The notes under the pieces are model-generated. The model was not told where the DNA came from and ran no database searches. It saw nothing but the letters and a program-made list of their open reading frames with translations. 64,000 bases of DNA from Streptomyces sp. ST2-7A (GTDB lineage Bacteria > Actinomycetota > Actinomycetes > Streptomycetales > Streptomycetaceae): assembly GCF_021390475.1 (NCBI RefSeq), contig NZ_JAJUWS010000034.1, positions 1 to 64,000 of the forward strand, in the 5' to 3' direction. Below, piece by piece: positions 41,918-51,063 of this stretch. A program made the position numbers and the translations under genes. Every line of letters starts with the position of its first letter. Position 1 is the first letter of the stretch.

Positions 41918-43132
41918 ATGCGTCGGCTTACAACGGCGGCCGTGGCCGCCACCGCACTGCTGGGAGCCGGAGCGACGGCCGTTGCCGTCGGCCGGCGGGC
42001 CGCCCGAACCGCCCTGCGCAGCGGCGGACCGCCGGTCGGCTTCGGCGGGCCGGAGGCGGTGATCATCTCCATGTCCCCGGAGCGGGGCACCGTCACGCTC
42101 GTGGGTCCCGCCGCCGGCGGACCGGGGGCGGGACCGGACCTGCCCGGCCGGTACGGGTTGGTCGCCGCCGACGGCACCCGTGACGCGGGACGCCTGCTGG
42201 GCACCGTCGGAGCGGTGGTGCGTTCGGAGGAGGCGGGGAGCTCCGGCGCGATCACCGTCACCCGCCGCCTGGAGGCCGACCCGGGGAGCGGCGCCTCCCT
42301 CGAACCCGCCGATCGCCCGGGCCGTTTCCCCGGCACCCGGGTGCGCTTCACTCCCGCCGTCCACGCCGGGAACCCGCGCACCGCGCTGGGTCTGCCGCAC
42401 GCCGCCCTGGAGATACCCGCCGAGTTGGGCACCCTCCCCACCTGGTTCGTCCCCGGTGACCGCGACCTGTGGGTGATCGCCCTGCACGCCCCCGGCGCGG
42501 GGCGCGAGCAGGTCCTGAACCTGCTGCCGTTCCTCCATCGCCACCACCTCCCGACCCTCGTCCCCACCCTGCGCGGCGACCCCGGGGCGCCCCCGGCGCC
42601 GGGCGGGCTCGACCGCCTGGGCACCACCGAGTGGCGCGACGCCGACGCGGCCCTGCGGCACGCCGCCCGCTACGGGGCCCGTCGGGTGGTGCTGATCGGC
42701 TGGTCGGCCGGAGCGGACATGGCGCTGCGCACGGCGGCCGAGTCGGAGCTGCGCGATCGGATCGCCGGCCTGGTGCTGGACTCCCCGCTGCTGTACTGGC
42801 CGGCGGCGCTGCGGGCACTGGCGGGGGAGCGGGGCGTGCCCCGGCCCCTGGTGCGGCTGGCCAGGGGCGCGGCCCGCGGCGGGATCGGGCTGCCCCCACC
42901 CCGGCCCACGGAGCCGCCGAGTCGTTCCGACGGGCGCCCGCTGCCGGTGCTCGTCGTGCACGGTTCGAGGGATCGGGTCGCGTCGCTCCCGGCCGCCCGC
43001 GAACTGGTCGCCCGTTCGCCGGAGAGCGTGGTGGAGCACACCGTGCCCGGCGCGGGCCACGCAGCCGGCTGGAACGTGGATCCCGAGGGGTACGAGGAGC
43101 GGCTGCGGCGCTTCCTCACCCCGCTGCTGTGA
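41918..43132 (+). CDS. Membrane-anchored alpha/beta hydrolase
   Basis: A 404-residue protein with an N-terminal signal-anchor helix (MRRLTTAAVAATALLGAGAT) and a C-terminal alpha/beta-hydrolase domain. The nucleophile elbow is VVLIGWSAGADMAL, the acid lies in VVHGSRDRVASL and the catalytic His in VPGAGHAAGWNV. The region between (residues 40-160) is Gly/Pro-rich and not assignable. The ATG at 41918 follows GGGGGA. It lies 81 bp after the aldolase gene in the same direction, possibly co-transcribed. Substrate unknown; similar proteins are common in Streptomyces. Confidence 0.82.
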   Translation: MRRLTTAAVAATALLGAGATAVAVGRRAARTALRSGGPPVGFGGPEAVIISMSPERGTVTLVGPAAGGPGAGPDLPGRYGLVAADGTRDAGRLLGTVGAVVRSEEAGSSGAITVTRRLEADPGSGASLEPADRPGRFPGTRVRFTPAVHAGNPRTALGLPHAALEIPAELGTLPTWFVPGDRDLWVIALHAPGAGREQVLNLLPFLHRHHLPTLVPTLRGDPGAPPAPGGLDRLGTTEWRDADAALRHAARYGARRVVLIGWSAGADMALRTAAESELRDRIAGLVLDSPLLYWPAALRALAGERGVPRPLVRLARGAARGGIGLPPPRPTEPPSRSDGRPLPVLVVHGSRDRVASLPAARELVARSPESVVEHTVPGAGHAAGWNVDPEGYEERLRRFLTPLL

Positions 43133-43156
43133 CCCGGCCCCCGTGATCCCCCCGCT

Positions 43157-43170
43157 GTGACCCGGGTCAC
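43157..43170. repeat. 14-bp perfect palindrome
   Basis: GTGACCCGGGTCAC lies 25 bp after the hydrolase stop. With no loop it is more like a protein-binding site than a terminator. It precedes the unknown gene at 43372. Confidence 0.4.
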
Positions 43171-43371
43171 GCGTTCCCGTCGCGCCCCGGGTCGGTGCCG
43201 CCCGTCGGCCTGCTCCCGCGCGGACGGGCGCCGGAGCACGCCCGCGCCCGTCCGGCGCACTCACGGCATCGGGGGCGCCCGGGGGGCGTACGGGAGCGTT
43301 TCGGGGAGGCGCGGACTCACCGACACCGGGCCGGTTTGGGCTTTCGCGCCCCTACCGGTGAAACTGCTGCG

Positions 43372-45027
43372 GTGACGATCCCTCCGCGCGAGACCCGGTT
43401 GCACGTCCTGCCCGTCCCCCCGGCCCGGGAAGCCGGTCGGGGGACGCCCGCCGATCCCGCCGGGGAATCCGGCCCGGCCCACCCCGCCGGTGTCGATCCC
43501 CGCCACGCCCCGCGCGCCGCCGACGACGGGGAAACCCCGCCCGGCCCGCGTCCCGCCGGTCTCCGTCCCGTGGAGACGGGGCCGCTGCGCCCCCGTTCCG
43601 TCGTCCGCCGCTCCGCCGCCCGCCGGCGCCCGCCCCGCCCGCCGCGCGGCACCCCGCCGCGGGAGGAACTCGCCCGTCGCGTGCGGACCTTCCTCGACCC
43701 CGCAGTACGCCTCGCCCGCTGGGCGGAGCGGCACGGACTGGACCCGGCCGCGGAACCCGATCGCGCGGCGCGGGACCTGGACATGAGCCGGGCCGGCGTC
43801 GGGGACCACTGGAGCCGAGCCCGGCTGGCCGGTCTCATCGAACCGGCCGAGGCCGGTGACGCCCTGCCCGCCGGTTCCACCGGCCCGCACCCCGTGCTCG
43901 CCGGCGCCGTCCGCGCCGGGTGGCGCCTGCGGGCCTGGGACAGCGACGACTCGGCCGTCCTGCGCGGTTGGGTCGCCCTCTTCGACGGCTGGTCGCTGGT
44001 GCGCCCGGCACCCGACGACGCCGATCCGATCGCCGTCACCGAGGTGGTCGGGGCGGTGCCCCAACTGCTCTCGGTGATGCACCTGTCCGACGGACCGGTC
44101 ACCGCCGAGGGCCTGTGCGACCTGCTCCTGCAGCGCGTCGCCGAACTGCGGGCCGAGCGCCCCGACGCGGACGGGGATCCCCGACCGGTGCCGGAGGACG
44201 AGGTCGGCGAGCTGACCCGACTGCTGGGCTGGGCGCTGGACGCGCTCTCCGCCGTCGGCGCGCTCACCCTGCACGCCGGTGGCGACCTGCCGGTCCGCGC
44301 CCGGCTCACCCCGCTGGGCGGCTGGGCGGTGTGGACCCGGCTGGAGCAGATCTGTCTGGCCGCCCAGAGCCCGGCCGGTCTCATCGAGCAGTCCGCCGTG
44401 GCGATGCTGCGCGCCTGCGCCGACCTGACCCCCGGCCCGGCCCGGGACGAGTACCGCGCCTGGCTGGCCGCCCGCACCACCGGCCCGGCCGTCGCGGAAC
44501 TCCTGGAGGCGGCCCGGGGTGAGGACGCCCTCATCCGGGGACACGCCTTCGAGGCGCTGCGGGTGGTCGGCGCCCCCGCCCGGGCCGCCGTCCGGGCGGC
44601 GGTCACCGAGCCGGTGCTGCGCCCCTACGCGCTGCTGTGGTTGGCCGAGCAGGAGGACGGCGGCTCCGCCGACGCCGCCGCCGAGCCGCTGATCGTGCTC
44701 ACCCGCCGCGAGGCGACCTGGCTGTGGGTGGACACCGCCTCGGCGGTCCACGACCACAGCCCGGGCAGGCTGCTGATCGAGCAACTCGAGCACGCGCCCA
44801 CCACGGCGATCCCCGAACTGCTGGAGGACATCCGCGGTTGCGGTCACCCCAGGACCGTCCAGGTCCTGCTGGCCCTGGCCGCCGCCCACCCCGAGCCGCC
44901 GGTCGCCCGTCGCATCCGGCGGGCCGCCTTCCAACTGCACACCGGGGGCACGGGCGTGGTCCCCGTCCCGCAGGGGGAGCGGGGCGGGAACCGGACGGCG
45001 AACGGTCGGGACGCCCGGGGGCGCTGA
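43372..45027 (+). CDS. Unknown Streptomyces protein with HEAT-like C-terminus
   Basis: About 551 residues if the GTG at 43372 is used; the ribosome site there is weak and the true start may be further in, near the first well-structured region EELARRVRTFLDPAVRLARWAERHG (about residue 100). The first 100 residues are Pro/Arg-rich and disordered. The rest is alpha-helical and soluble, with segments such as EDALIRGHAFEALRVVGAPARAAVR and PRTVQVLLALAAAHPEPPVARRIRRAAF that look like HEAT-type helical pairs. No enzyme motif was found. It immediately precedes the ABC-F gene (271-bp gap). Function not known. Confidence 0.7.
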   Translation: MTIPPRETRLHVLPVPPAREAGRGTPADPAGESGPAHPAGVDPRHAPRAADDGETPPGPRPAGLRPVETGPLRPRSVVRRSAARRRPPRPPRGTPPREELARRVRTFLDPAVRLARWAERHGLDPAAEPDRAARDLDMSRAGVGDHWSRARLAGLIEPAEAGDALPAGSTGPHPVLAGAVRAGWRLRAWDSDDSAVLRGWVALFDGWSLVRPAPDDADPIAVTEVVGAVPQLLSVMHLSDGPVTAEGLCDLLLQRVAELRAERPDADGDPRPVPEDEVGELTRLLGWALDALSAVGALTLHAGGDLPVRARLTPLGGWAVWTRLEQICLAAQSPAGLIEQSAVAMLRACADLTPGPARDEYRAWLAARTTGPAVAELLEAARGEDALIRGHAFEALRVVGAPARAAVRAAVTEPVLRPYALLWLAEQEDGGSADAAAEPLIVLTRREATWLWVDTASAVHDHSPGRLLIEQLEHAPTTAIPELLEDIRGCGHPRTVQVLLALAAAHPEPPVARRIRRAAFQLHTGGTGVVPVPQGERGGNRTANGRDARGR

Positions 45028-45297
45028 GGCACGCGGGGAGCGGTGCCCGCCGCGCGCCCCGGTACCGCACCCGATCACGCGGGCCGGTCCCGTCCCCGAT
45101 CACGGGCCCGGGGTCGGGGACGGCCCCGGGAACCGCACCGAAATCCGTTTGTCGGGCGCCGTAGACTGGTCGCCGCGGACTCGTCCGCACCGGTCCCGGG
45201 CCCCCCGGTCCCAACCGGCCGGTCCCGATCGCCGGGCCGCCGGCCCCGTCACCGTCCGCCGCCCCCGATCGCATGACGCAGTCCGGAGAGTTCGTCC

Positions 45298-46896
45298 ATG
45301 ATCACCGCCCAGTCCGTCGAACTGCGGGCCGGCGCCCGCGTCCTCCTGGAGTCGGCGACCTTCCGCATCGCCCGCGGGGACCGGATCGGCCTGGTCGGCC
45401 GCAACGGCGCCGGCAAGACGACGCTCACCAAGTGTCTGGCGGGGCAGGGACTCCCGGCCGCCGGCACCATCACCCGCGGTGGTGAGATCGGCTACCTGCC
45501 CCAGGACCCGCGCACCGGTGACCTCGAGATCCTCGCCCGTGACCGGGTGCTCTCCGCGCGCGGTCTGGACACCGTGCTGCGCGGACTGCGCGCCAGCGAG
45601 AACGGGATGGCCGAGGGCGCCGGGGCCGAGCGGGAGCGCGCGATGCGCCGCTACGAGCGGTTGGAGACCGAGTTCCTCACCCGGGGCGGGTACGCGGCCG
45701 AGGCGGAGGCCGCCACCATCGCCGCCAGCCTCGGCCTGCCGGACCGTGTTCTGGGACAGCCGCTGAGCACCCTCTCCGGCGGTCAGCGGCGGCGGGTGGA
45801 GCTGGCCCGGATCCTGTTCTCCGACGCCGACACCCTCCTGTTGGACGAGCCGACCAACCACCTGGACGCCGACTCCATCGTCTGGCTGCGCGATTTCCTC
45901 AAGACCTATCGGGGCGGCCTGGTCGTCATCTCCCACGACGTGGATCTGATCGAGACGGTCGTGAACAAGGTCTTCCACCTGGACGCCACCCGTTCCTGCA
46001 TCGACGTCTACAACATGGGGTGGAAGCAGTACCTCGCCCAGCGTGAGGCCGACGAGAAGCGCCGCCGCCGCGAGCGTGCCAACGCGGAGAAGAAGGCGGC
46101 CTCGCTCAACGCCCAGGCCGACAAGATGCGGGCCAAGGCCACCAAGGCGGTGGCCGCGCAGAACATGGCGAAGCGGGCCGAGCGGCTGCTCGCCGGTCTG
46201 GAGGACGAGCGGCGCGCGGACAAGGTCGCCAAGCTGCGCTTCCCCGATCCCGCGCCCTGCGGCCGCACCCCGCTGATGGCGGAGGAGCTCTCCAAGTCCT
46301 ACGGCTCGCTGGAGATCTTCACCGATGTCGGCCTGGCCATCGACAGGGGGTCGCGGGTGGTCATCCTCGGCCTGAACGGCGCCGGCAAGACGACACTGCT
46401 GCGCCTCCTCGCGGGGGTCGAGAAGCCGGACACCGGTCGGGTGGTACCCGGTCACGGGCTCAAGATCGGCTACTACGCGCAGGAGCACGAGACGCTGGAT
46501 CCCGACCGCACGGTGCTCGAGAACATGCGGTCCGCCGCCCCCGACACCGACCTGGTGGAGCTGCGCAAGATCCTGGGGTCCTTCCTGTTCTCCGGGGACG
46601 ACGTGGACAAGCCCGCCGGGGTGCTGTCCGGCGGTGAGAAGACCCGGTTGGCCCTGGCGACCCTGGTGGTCTCCTCCGCCAACGTGCTGCTGCTGGACGA
46701 GCCGACCAACAACCTCGACCCGGCCAGCCGCGAGGAGATCCTGGGCGCGCTGCGGGGCTTCAGCGGGGCCGTCGTGCTCGTCACCCACGACGAGGGCGCG
46801 GTCGAGGCGCTGCAGCCGGAGCGGATCATCCTCCTGCCGGACGGCATCGAGGACCTGTGGAACCAGGGGTACGCGGACCTGGTGGCGCTGGCCTGA
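45298..46896 (+). CDS. ABC-F family ATPase
   Basis: A 532-residue ABC-F protein: two ATP-binding domains and no membrane segments. The first has Walker A GRNGAGKTTL and signature LSGGQRRRVELA; the second has GLNGAGKTTL and LSGGEKTRLALA; both have DEPTN Walker B regions. Between them is the charged linker ADEKRRRRERANAEKKAASL characteristic of ribosome-associated ABC-F factors. Such proteins modulate translation, and some protect against antibiotics. The lack of an extended linker or C-terminal arm favours a housekeeping (Ettab-like) type. The ATG follows GGAGAG. Confidence 0.92.
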   Translation: MITAQSVELRAGARVLLESATFRIARGDRIGLVGRNGAGKTTLTKCLAGQGLPAAGTITRGGEIGYLPQDPRTGDLEILARDRVLSARGLDTVLRGLRASENGMAEGAGAERERAMRRYERLETEFLTRGGYAAEAEAATIAASLGLPDRVLGQPLSTLSGGQRRRVELARILFSDADTLLLDEPTNHLDADSIVWLRDFLKTYRGGLVVISHDVDLIETVVNKVFHLDATRSCIDVYNMGWKQYLAQREADEKRRRRERANAEKKAASLNAQADKMRAKATKAVAAQNMAKRAERLLAGLEDERRADKVAKLRFPDPAPCGRTPLMAEELSKSYGSLEIFTDVGLAIDRGSRVVILGLNGAGKTTLLRLLAGVEKPDTGRVVPGHGLKIGYYAQEHETLDPDRTVLENMRSAAPDTDLVELRKILGSFLFSGDDVDKPAGVLSGGEKTRLALATLVVSSANVLLLDEPTNNLDPASREEILGALRGFSGAVVLVTHDEGAVEALQPERIILLPDGIEDLWNQGYADLVALA

Positions 46897-47366
46897 CCCG
46901 CCCCTCCTCCTCCCGACCCCGCCCGGTCGGCCGTTTCCCTCCCGGCCCCCGCGCGTCGTACCGGCGCCCCGGTTTCCGGGCGAACGGTGTCGCGCGACCG
47001 GGGGTGCGCGCCTTCGGGTGGCCCGTTCGGCCGATACCGTCTCCGTCATTCGCATGAGGGGTGTCTCATATCGTCCCGCCCCGGGCGCCCCCGTCGCACG
47101 CCCGGCGGGTCGCGGTTCCGGTCGTTTTCCCCGGGCGGCGAGGGCTCTCCGGCCGGGGTGTCCCTGAGCTGCGGCTTCCCGGCCCGGGCCGCCGACTTCC
47201 GGGACGGTTTCGGCGCGTGGTTCCCGGGCGCCGGCCCGGATCCGCGGTTCCTTCCCGCGCTTCTTCCCCGGGGCTCCCGGGATCGACCGCGCCGAATGGG
47301 TGGCCAGGAAACCGGATAGGGGTGATCATGAGAGTTCCAGAGCGCACTTCCGTCGAGGAGGCACGG
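46897..47366. other. Intergenic region between ABC-F gene and gbn
   Basis: No gene is supported in 470 bp. It contains the inverted repeat ATGAG-N6-CTCAT (47054-47069), GC-rich imperfect hairpins around 47130-47210, and GATC sites at 47281 and 47325 close to the gbn start. The GATC sites could allow autoregulation by the GATC-binding product. GGATAGGGG just before 47325 may hold a -10 element. Confidence 0.4.
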
Positions 47367-47591
47367 GTGGCCGAAACGCTGAAGAAGGGGAGCCGGGTGA
47401 CCGGCACCGCGCGCGAGCAACTCGCGGCGGATCTCAAGCGCAAGTACGAATCGGGGGCGAGCATCCGGGCACTGGCCGAGGAGACCGGCCGCAGCTACGG
47501 ATTCGTGCACCGCATGCTCAGTGAGGCGGAGGTGACCCTCCGCGGCCGCGGAGGGGCCACCCGGGGCAAGCGGGCCGCCGCCGATTCCTGA
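47367..47591 (+). CDS. gbn: Gbn-type GATC-binding nucleoid-associated protein
   Basis: A 74-residue basic protein with a single helix-turn-helix: LAADLKRKYESGASIRALAEETGRSYGFVHRMLSEAEVTLR, followed by the basic tail GRGGATRGKRAA. It closely resembles the Streptomyces nucleoid-associated protein Gbn (SCO1839), described as binding GATC sequences and affecting sporulation and antibiotic production. The GTG at 47367 is chosen for its GAGGAGG ribosome site and for agreement with the known N-terminus (VAETLKKGSRVTG). The frame is open further upstream (ATG 47329). It lies between the ABC-F gene and the enoyl-CoA hydratase gene. Confidence 0.9.
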   Translation: MAETLKKGSRVTGTAREQLAADLKRKYESGASIRALAEETGRSYGFVHRMLSEAEVTLRGRGGATRGKRAAADS

Positions 47592-47728
47592 CCGCCGGGT
47601 CCGACGGGCGCCCCGCACCGCCGGTACGCCCCCCGCCCGGTCCCCGTCGACGGGCGGACGTTACGCTGCCGGAAATTACCGACGAGTAGTGTCGGGTGAC
47701 GCCGACGCGTGACGTTCCGGAGGGGCCC

Positions 47729-48517
47729 ATGACCCTGCTCGAGACCAACGGAGTGCGCCTGACCGCGGACGGGGACGCCCCGGAGATCGCCACGGTCACC
47801 CTTACCGACGGGGCCCGGCACAACGCCCAGACCCCGGGCACCTGGCGGGCCCTGGCCGAGGCCGGACGTCTGCTGCCCGGCTCGGTCCGGGTGGTCGTGC
47901 TGCGCGGCGAGGGCCCCTCGTTCTCCGCCGGACTGGACCGCCGTGCCTTCACCCCCGAGGGCATCCCGGGCGAGCTCTCCACCCTGGAACTCGCGCACCG
48001 CGACGACGCGGGGATCGACGCCGCCATCGCCTCCTACCAGGAGGCCTTCACCTGGTGGCGTCGCAACGACCTGATCAGCGTCGCCGCGGTGCACGGTCAC
48101 GCCATCGGCGCCGGCTTCCAGCTGGCGCTCGCCTGTGACCTGCGGATCTGCGCGCGGGGAGTGCGCTTCGCCATGGCCGAGACCTCGCTGGGGCTGGTCC
48201 CCGACCTGGCCGGCACCAAGCCCCTGGTCGACGCCGTCGGCTATGCCCGCGCGCTGGAGATCTGCGTCACCGGCCGGAAGGTCGGTGCGGAGGAGGCCGA
48301 GCGCATCGGCCTGGTCAACCTGGTGGTGCCCGACGCCGATCTCGACGGCGCGGTCGCCGACCTCACCGCGGCCCTTCTCGCGGCGCCCCGGGACGCCGTG
48401 ATCGAGACCAAGGCGCTGCTGCGCGGGACCGCCGGTCGCGATCACGACGAGCAGCGCGCGGCCGAACGGGCGGCGCAGGCCCGTCGCCTGCGCGACCTGG
48501 TCGGCCTCTCCGACTGA
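47729..48517 (+). CDS. Enoyl-CoA hydratase/isomerase family protein
   Basis: Crotonase-fold protein of 262 residues, expected to act on an acyl-CoA thioester in fatty-acid or amino-acid breakdown. The oxyanion-hole regions are GEGPSFSAGLDRRAF and VHGHAIGAGFQLALACDLRI; the catalytic Glu region is AMAETSLGLVPDLAG. GGAGGGG sits 3 nt before the ATG. It is 138 bp downstream of gbn in the same orientation. Specific substrate unknown. Confidence 0.9.
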   Translation: MTLLETNGVRLTADGDAPEIATVTLTDGARHNAQTPGTWRALAEAGRLLPGSVRVVVLRGEGPSFSAGLDRRAFTPEGIPGELSTLELAHRDDAGIDAAIASYQEAFTWWRRNDLISVAAVHGHAIGAGFQLALACDLRICARGVRFAMAETSLGLVPDLAGTKPLVDAVGYARALEICVTGRKVGAEEAERIGLVNLVVPDADLDGAVADLTAALLAAPRDAVIETKALLRGTAGRDHDEQRAAERAAQARRLRDLVGLSD

Positions 48518-48606
48518 GAGCGCCCGCCCCGGCCGGCGGTCGTCCCCTCCGTGACACCGGGGGCGGCGGAACAACGGACGGGGCCGGGGAGCGGCGGCCG
48601 GCGGGG

Positions 48607-49410
48607 TCAGGCCCCCCCCGCCCCCCCCGCTTCGGCGTCGTCCTCCGGCCCGTCGAGCCGCACCACCAGAAGCCGTACCCGGCGCCCGGCGGCGGCCGCC
48701 GCCGCCCGCGCCGCCTCCGCGATCGTCGTGCCCGTCGCGGAGGCGCGCGCCAGGGCGAGCTGCACCTCCACCCACTCGGTGTCACCCGCCGGGGTGATCC
48801 GCACCGACCGTCCCGCCGGCCCGGGGAAGGGCACCGTCCCCCGCACCCCGGCGATGGCCGTCAGGGCGGCCACCACCGCCCGCGCCAACGGATCCGCGTC
48901 TCCGCCCTCCGTCGGGTCGGACCCGATCGGGGCCCGGGCGGCCGGGGTGTCCGGAACCGTCGTCGGGGTCCCGTCGGGCTCCGTACCCTCCGGCGCCGCC
49001 GCGTCCGCCGTGCCGGGCTCCAGCAGGCCGTTCACCCGTACGTCCACCGCCGTCACCGGCAACGACAGCGTCCGGGCCCCGACCGTCAGGGCGGTCCGCA
49101 CCCGATCCGCCGTCTCCGGCAGTGGTTCCTCCCCGGAGAGCAGCACCTCCGCCTCCAGGCGCACCGCGCCCCTCGGCAGGCCGGCCGCCGGACGTTCCTC
49201 CCAGCCGAGGGGCGCGGCGTCCCCGTCCGGGGCGAATCGCAACCGCAGCACCCGCGTCCCGGGGACACCGGCGACGTCCCCGATCAGGACTTCGCGGGCG
49301 GCACCCTCGGCGATCCATCCGGTGCCGGCCGGAACCGGGTCGCCGAGGGGCAGCAGCCTGCCCATCCGCACCTGTTCCCGCACCGTTTCCGTCAATCCCC
49401 GAACACCCAT
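48607..49410 (-). CDS. Unknown protein divergent from the Asp23 cluster
   Basis: A 267-residue soluble protein. Two segments, LEAEVLLSGEEPLPETADRVRTALT (about residues 90-130) and VEVQLALARASATGTTIAEAARAAAAAAGRR near the C-terminus, alternate beta strands and helices as Asp23/Gls24 domains do. I infer two degenerate Asp23-like repeats joined by a Thr/Pro/Asp-rich linker. The ATG at 49410 starts the structured part (MGVRGLTETVREQV). The C-terminus is encoded across a near-pure C tract (48611-48629), giving GGAGGA. Similar genes often sit beside Asp23 genes in Streptomyces, sometimes annotated as P10-like. Function unknown. Confidence 0.7.
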   Translation of the reverse strand: MGVRGLTETVREQVRMGRLLPLGDPVPAGTGWIAEGAAREVLIGDVAGVPGTRVLRLRFAPDGDAAPLGWEERPAAGLPRGAVRLEAEVLLSGEEPLPETADRVRTALTVGARTLSLPVTAVDVRVNGLLEPGTADAAAPEGTEPDGTPTTVPDTPAARAPIGSDPTEGGDADPLARAVVAALTAIAGVRGTVPFPGPAGRSVRITPAGDTEWVEVQLALARASATGTTIAEAARAAAAAAGRRVRLLVVRLDGPEDDAEAGGAGGA

Positions 49411-49733
49411 CCGTAATCCGCCCGCCTCGCTAGCCGTCACCCGCGCGATCGGACCCGGGTGGGACGGCGCGGGCCCGGGAACACGTGCAGAAGGCTCCCG
49501 GATGGGTACAGCATCCCGTATGACCCCTTTCCCGACCACGCGGTTCACCCGGTCGATGGAGCGTGTCGGGGCGATAGGACCCGGGTTGTGCCTAATGTGG
49601 CCATCGGGCCGGTATCGGCTCGGGTGACGGAACGGTTCGTGTCCGTTCCGTCCCGGGGGCCACCGCATCGATCCCGCAGGCCGGGCGGGAACCGCACCCG
49701 GCGCGACCCCGATCGGGCACGAGGAGAGGCACC
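49411..49733. other. Divergent promoter region of the Asp23 cluster
   Basis: Gene-free 323 bp between the divergent unknown gene and the first Asp23 gene. TAATGT (49593-49598) is a possible -10 box for the plus strand and GGGTAC (49504-49509) resembles a sigma-B/H-type -10, but neither has a convincing -35 partner. No hairpin terminator or repeat stands out. Confidence 0.35.
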
Positions 49734-50249
49734 ATGAGCGAGAGCAGCACCGAGAAGAACACCGACCGGAGCACCGACAAGGAGTCCTCCGGGGGCAGCC
49801 GCATTTCCGGCGCCCGGCGCGGCGGGGGTGACCCCGCCACCCGTGGCCGTACCACCATCGCCGACGGCGTGGTCGCGAAGATCGCGGGCATGGCCGCGCG
49901 GGACGTGGTCGGTGTCCACGCGATGGGCGGTGGACTGGCCCGTACCTTCGGGGCCGTCCGCGAACGGGTGCCCGGCGCCGGCGGGGGGCGCGCCTCCACC
50001 GCCACCCGCGGCGTCAAGGCCGAGGTGGGCGAGGTGCAGACCGCCCTGGATCTGGATCTGGTGGTGGAATACGGCTACGCCATCGCGGAAGTGACCCAAA
50101 ACGTCCGTGAGAATGTCATCGCCGCGGTGGAGCGGATGACCGGTCTCGAGGTTGTCGAGGTCAACATCGCGGTCGGGGACGTCAAGCTTCCCGACGAGGA
50201 GGACGAGGACGAGGACGAGGGCGACAGCGGACGCCCCGCCCTCCAGTGA
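49734..50249 (+). CDS. Asp23/Gls24 family envelope stress protein
   Basis: A 171-residue protein with a Ser/Thr/Asp-rich N-terminus, an Asp23 (Gls24) domain and a very acidic tail (DEEDEDEDEG). The domain starts at RTTIADGVVAKIAGMAARDVVGVHAMGGG and ends with LEVVEVNIAVGDVKLP. Family members are abundant proteins attached to the membrane through AmaP and linked to cell-envelope stress. GAGGAGAGG precedes the ATG. It opens a five-gene cluster that ends with amaP. Confidence 0.92.
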   Translation: MSESSTEKNTDRSTDKESSGGSRISGARRGGGDPATRGRTTIADGVVAKIAGMAARDVVGVHAMGGGLARTFGAVRERVPGAGGGRASTATRGVKAEVGEVQTALDLDLVVEYGYAIAEVTQNVRENVIAAVERMTGLEVVEVNIAVGDVKLPDEEDEDEDEGDSGRPALQ

Positions 50250-50307
50250 CCCCGGACCCCTCGGTAGCGACCCCGGACCCCACCGGTCCGAACGAACGGA
50301 GTGAACG

Positions 50308-50481
50308 ATGGGCATGGCCCTGGCCGGCATGATCGCCGGCATGGCGCTCGGGTTCGCCGGATACTTCGGCGGCTTCGGAGCCTTCCTTCTGGTCGCCGCG
50401 CTCGGCGCCATCGGCTTCGTCCTGGGACGGTTCGCCGAGGGGGATATCAACCTCGGCGACTTCTTCCGGGGCAATCGGTGA
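50308..50481 (+). CDS. Small DUF2273-like membrane protein
   Basis: A 57-residue, two-helix membrane protein: MGMALAGMIAGMALGFAGY, then a Gly/Phe turn, then AFLLVAALGAIGFVLGRFAEG and a hydrophilic end DINLGDFFRGNR. Size, helix hairpin and GxxxGR-type end match DUF2273 proteins that accompany Asp23 and AmaP. Its stop overlaps the next start by one base (TGATG), indicating translational coupling. It lies 58 bp after the first Asp23 gene. Confidence 0.85.
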   Translation: MGMALAGMIAGMALGFAGYFGGFGAFLLVAALGAIGFVLGRFAEGDINLGDFFRGNR

Positions 50482-51002
50482 TGACCGACGCCTCCGACAC
50501 CCGCGCCCCCGTCCGGGAATCCGCCGGCGGTACCGCGGGAGCGACCGACGCCGCCCGGTGGCCCCCCGGCCCCCGGGCGGTGCCGCCCGGCGAACGGGGA
50601 GCCACCCGGATCGCCGATCGGGTGATCACCAAAATGGCCGAGCAGGCCGCCCGCGAGGCGCTGCGCGACCTCGCGGGCGGCACCCCGCCGGCGGGGGAGA
50701 GTCACGCCGGCGCCGAGCAGGGGGCCCCGACGCCACCGATCGCGCAGGCCGCGCGTCGCCCCGGACCCCGGGCGGAGGTCTCGGTGCGCCGTCAGCCGGA
50801 CGCCGGCGGCAGCGGCGGTCTGGCCCGGGTGCGGGTGGAGGTCGAACTGGACTACCCCTGCGACCTGGCGGGCCACTGCGGCGCGATCCGCCGACGGGTC
50901 ACCGAACGTCTGTCCGATCTCGCCGGGATGGAGGTGCCCGGGGTCGCGCTGGTCGTGGCACGCCTGCACTCGGCGCATCGCCGCACCGGGCGTGTCGGGT
51001 GA
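50481..51002 (+). CDS. Second Asp23-like protein
   Basis: A 173-residue protein with a divergent Asp23 domain: TRIADRVITKMAEQAAREALRDL, then the strand-rich VRVEVELDYPCDLAGHCGAIRRRVTERLSDLAGMEV and VALVVARLH. The first 40 residues and the central Gly/Ala/Pro segment are disordered. Its ATG overlaps the stop of the DUF2273-like gene. It probably forms mixed assemblies with the first Asp23 protein at the membrane. Confidence 0.8.
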   Translation: MTDASDTRAPVRESAGGTAGATDAARWPPGPRAVPPGERGATRIADRVITKMAEQAAREALRDLAGGTPPAGESHAGAEQGAPTPPIAQAARRPGPRAEVSVRRQPDAGGSGGLARVRVEVELDYPCDLAGHCGAIRRRVTERLSDLAGMEVPGVALVVARLHSAHRRTGRVG

Positions 51003-51063
51003 CGGGCCGGGCACCGATGGATCGGGCACCGGGGAAACGGGAACGCGAGGAGATGGGGAAGGC

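Noticed and set aside
45298..46896. An antibiotic-resistance ABC-F of a biosynthetic cluster
   Set aside because: No biosynthetic genes flank it and the neighbours (gbn, enoyl-CoA hydratase) are core genes; the linker lacks the long arm of many resistance types.
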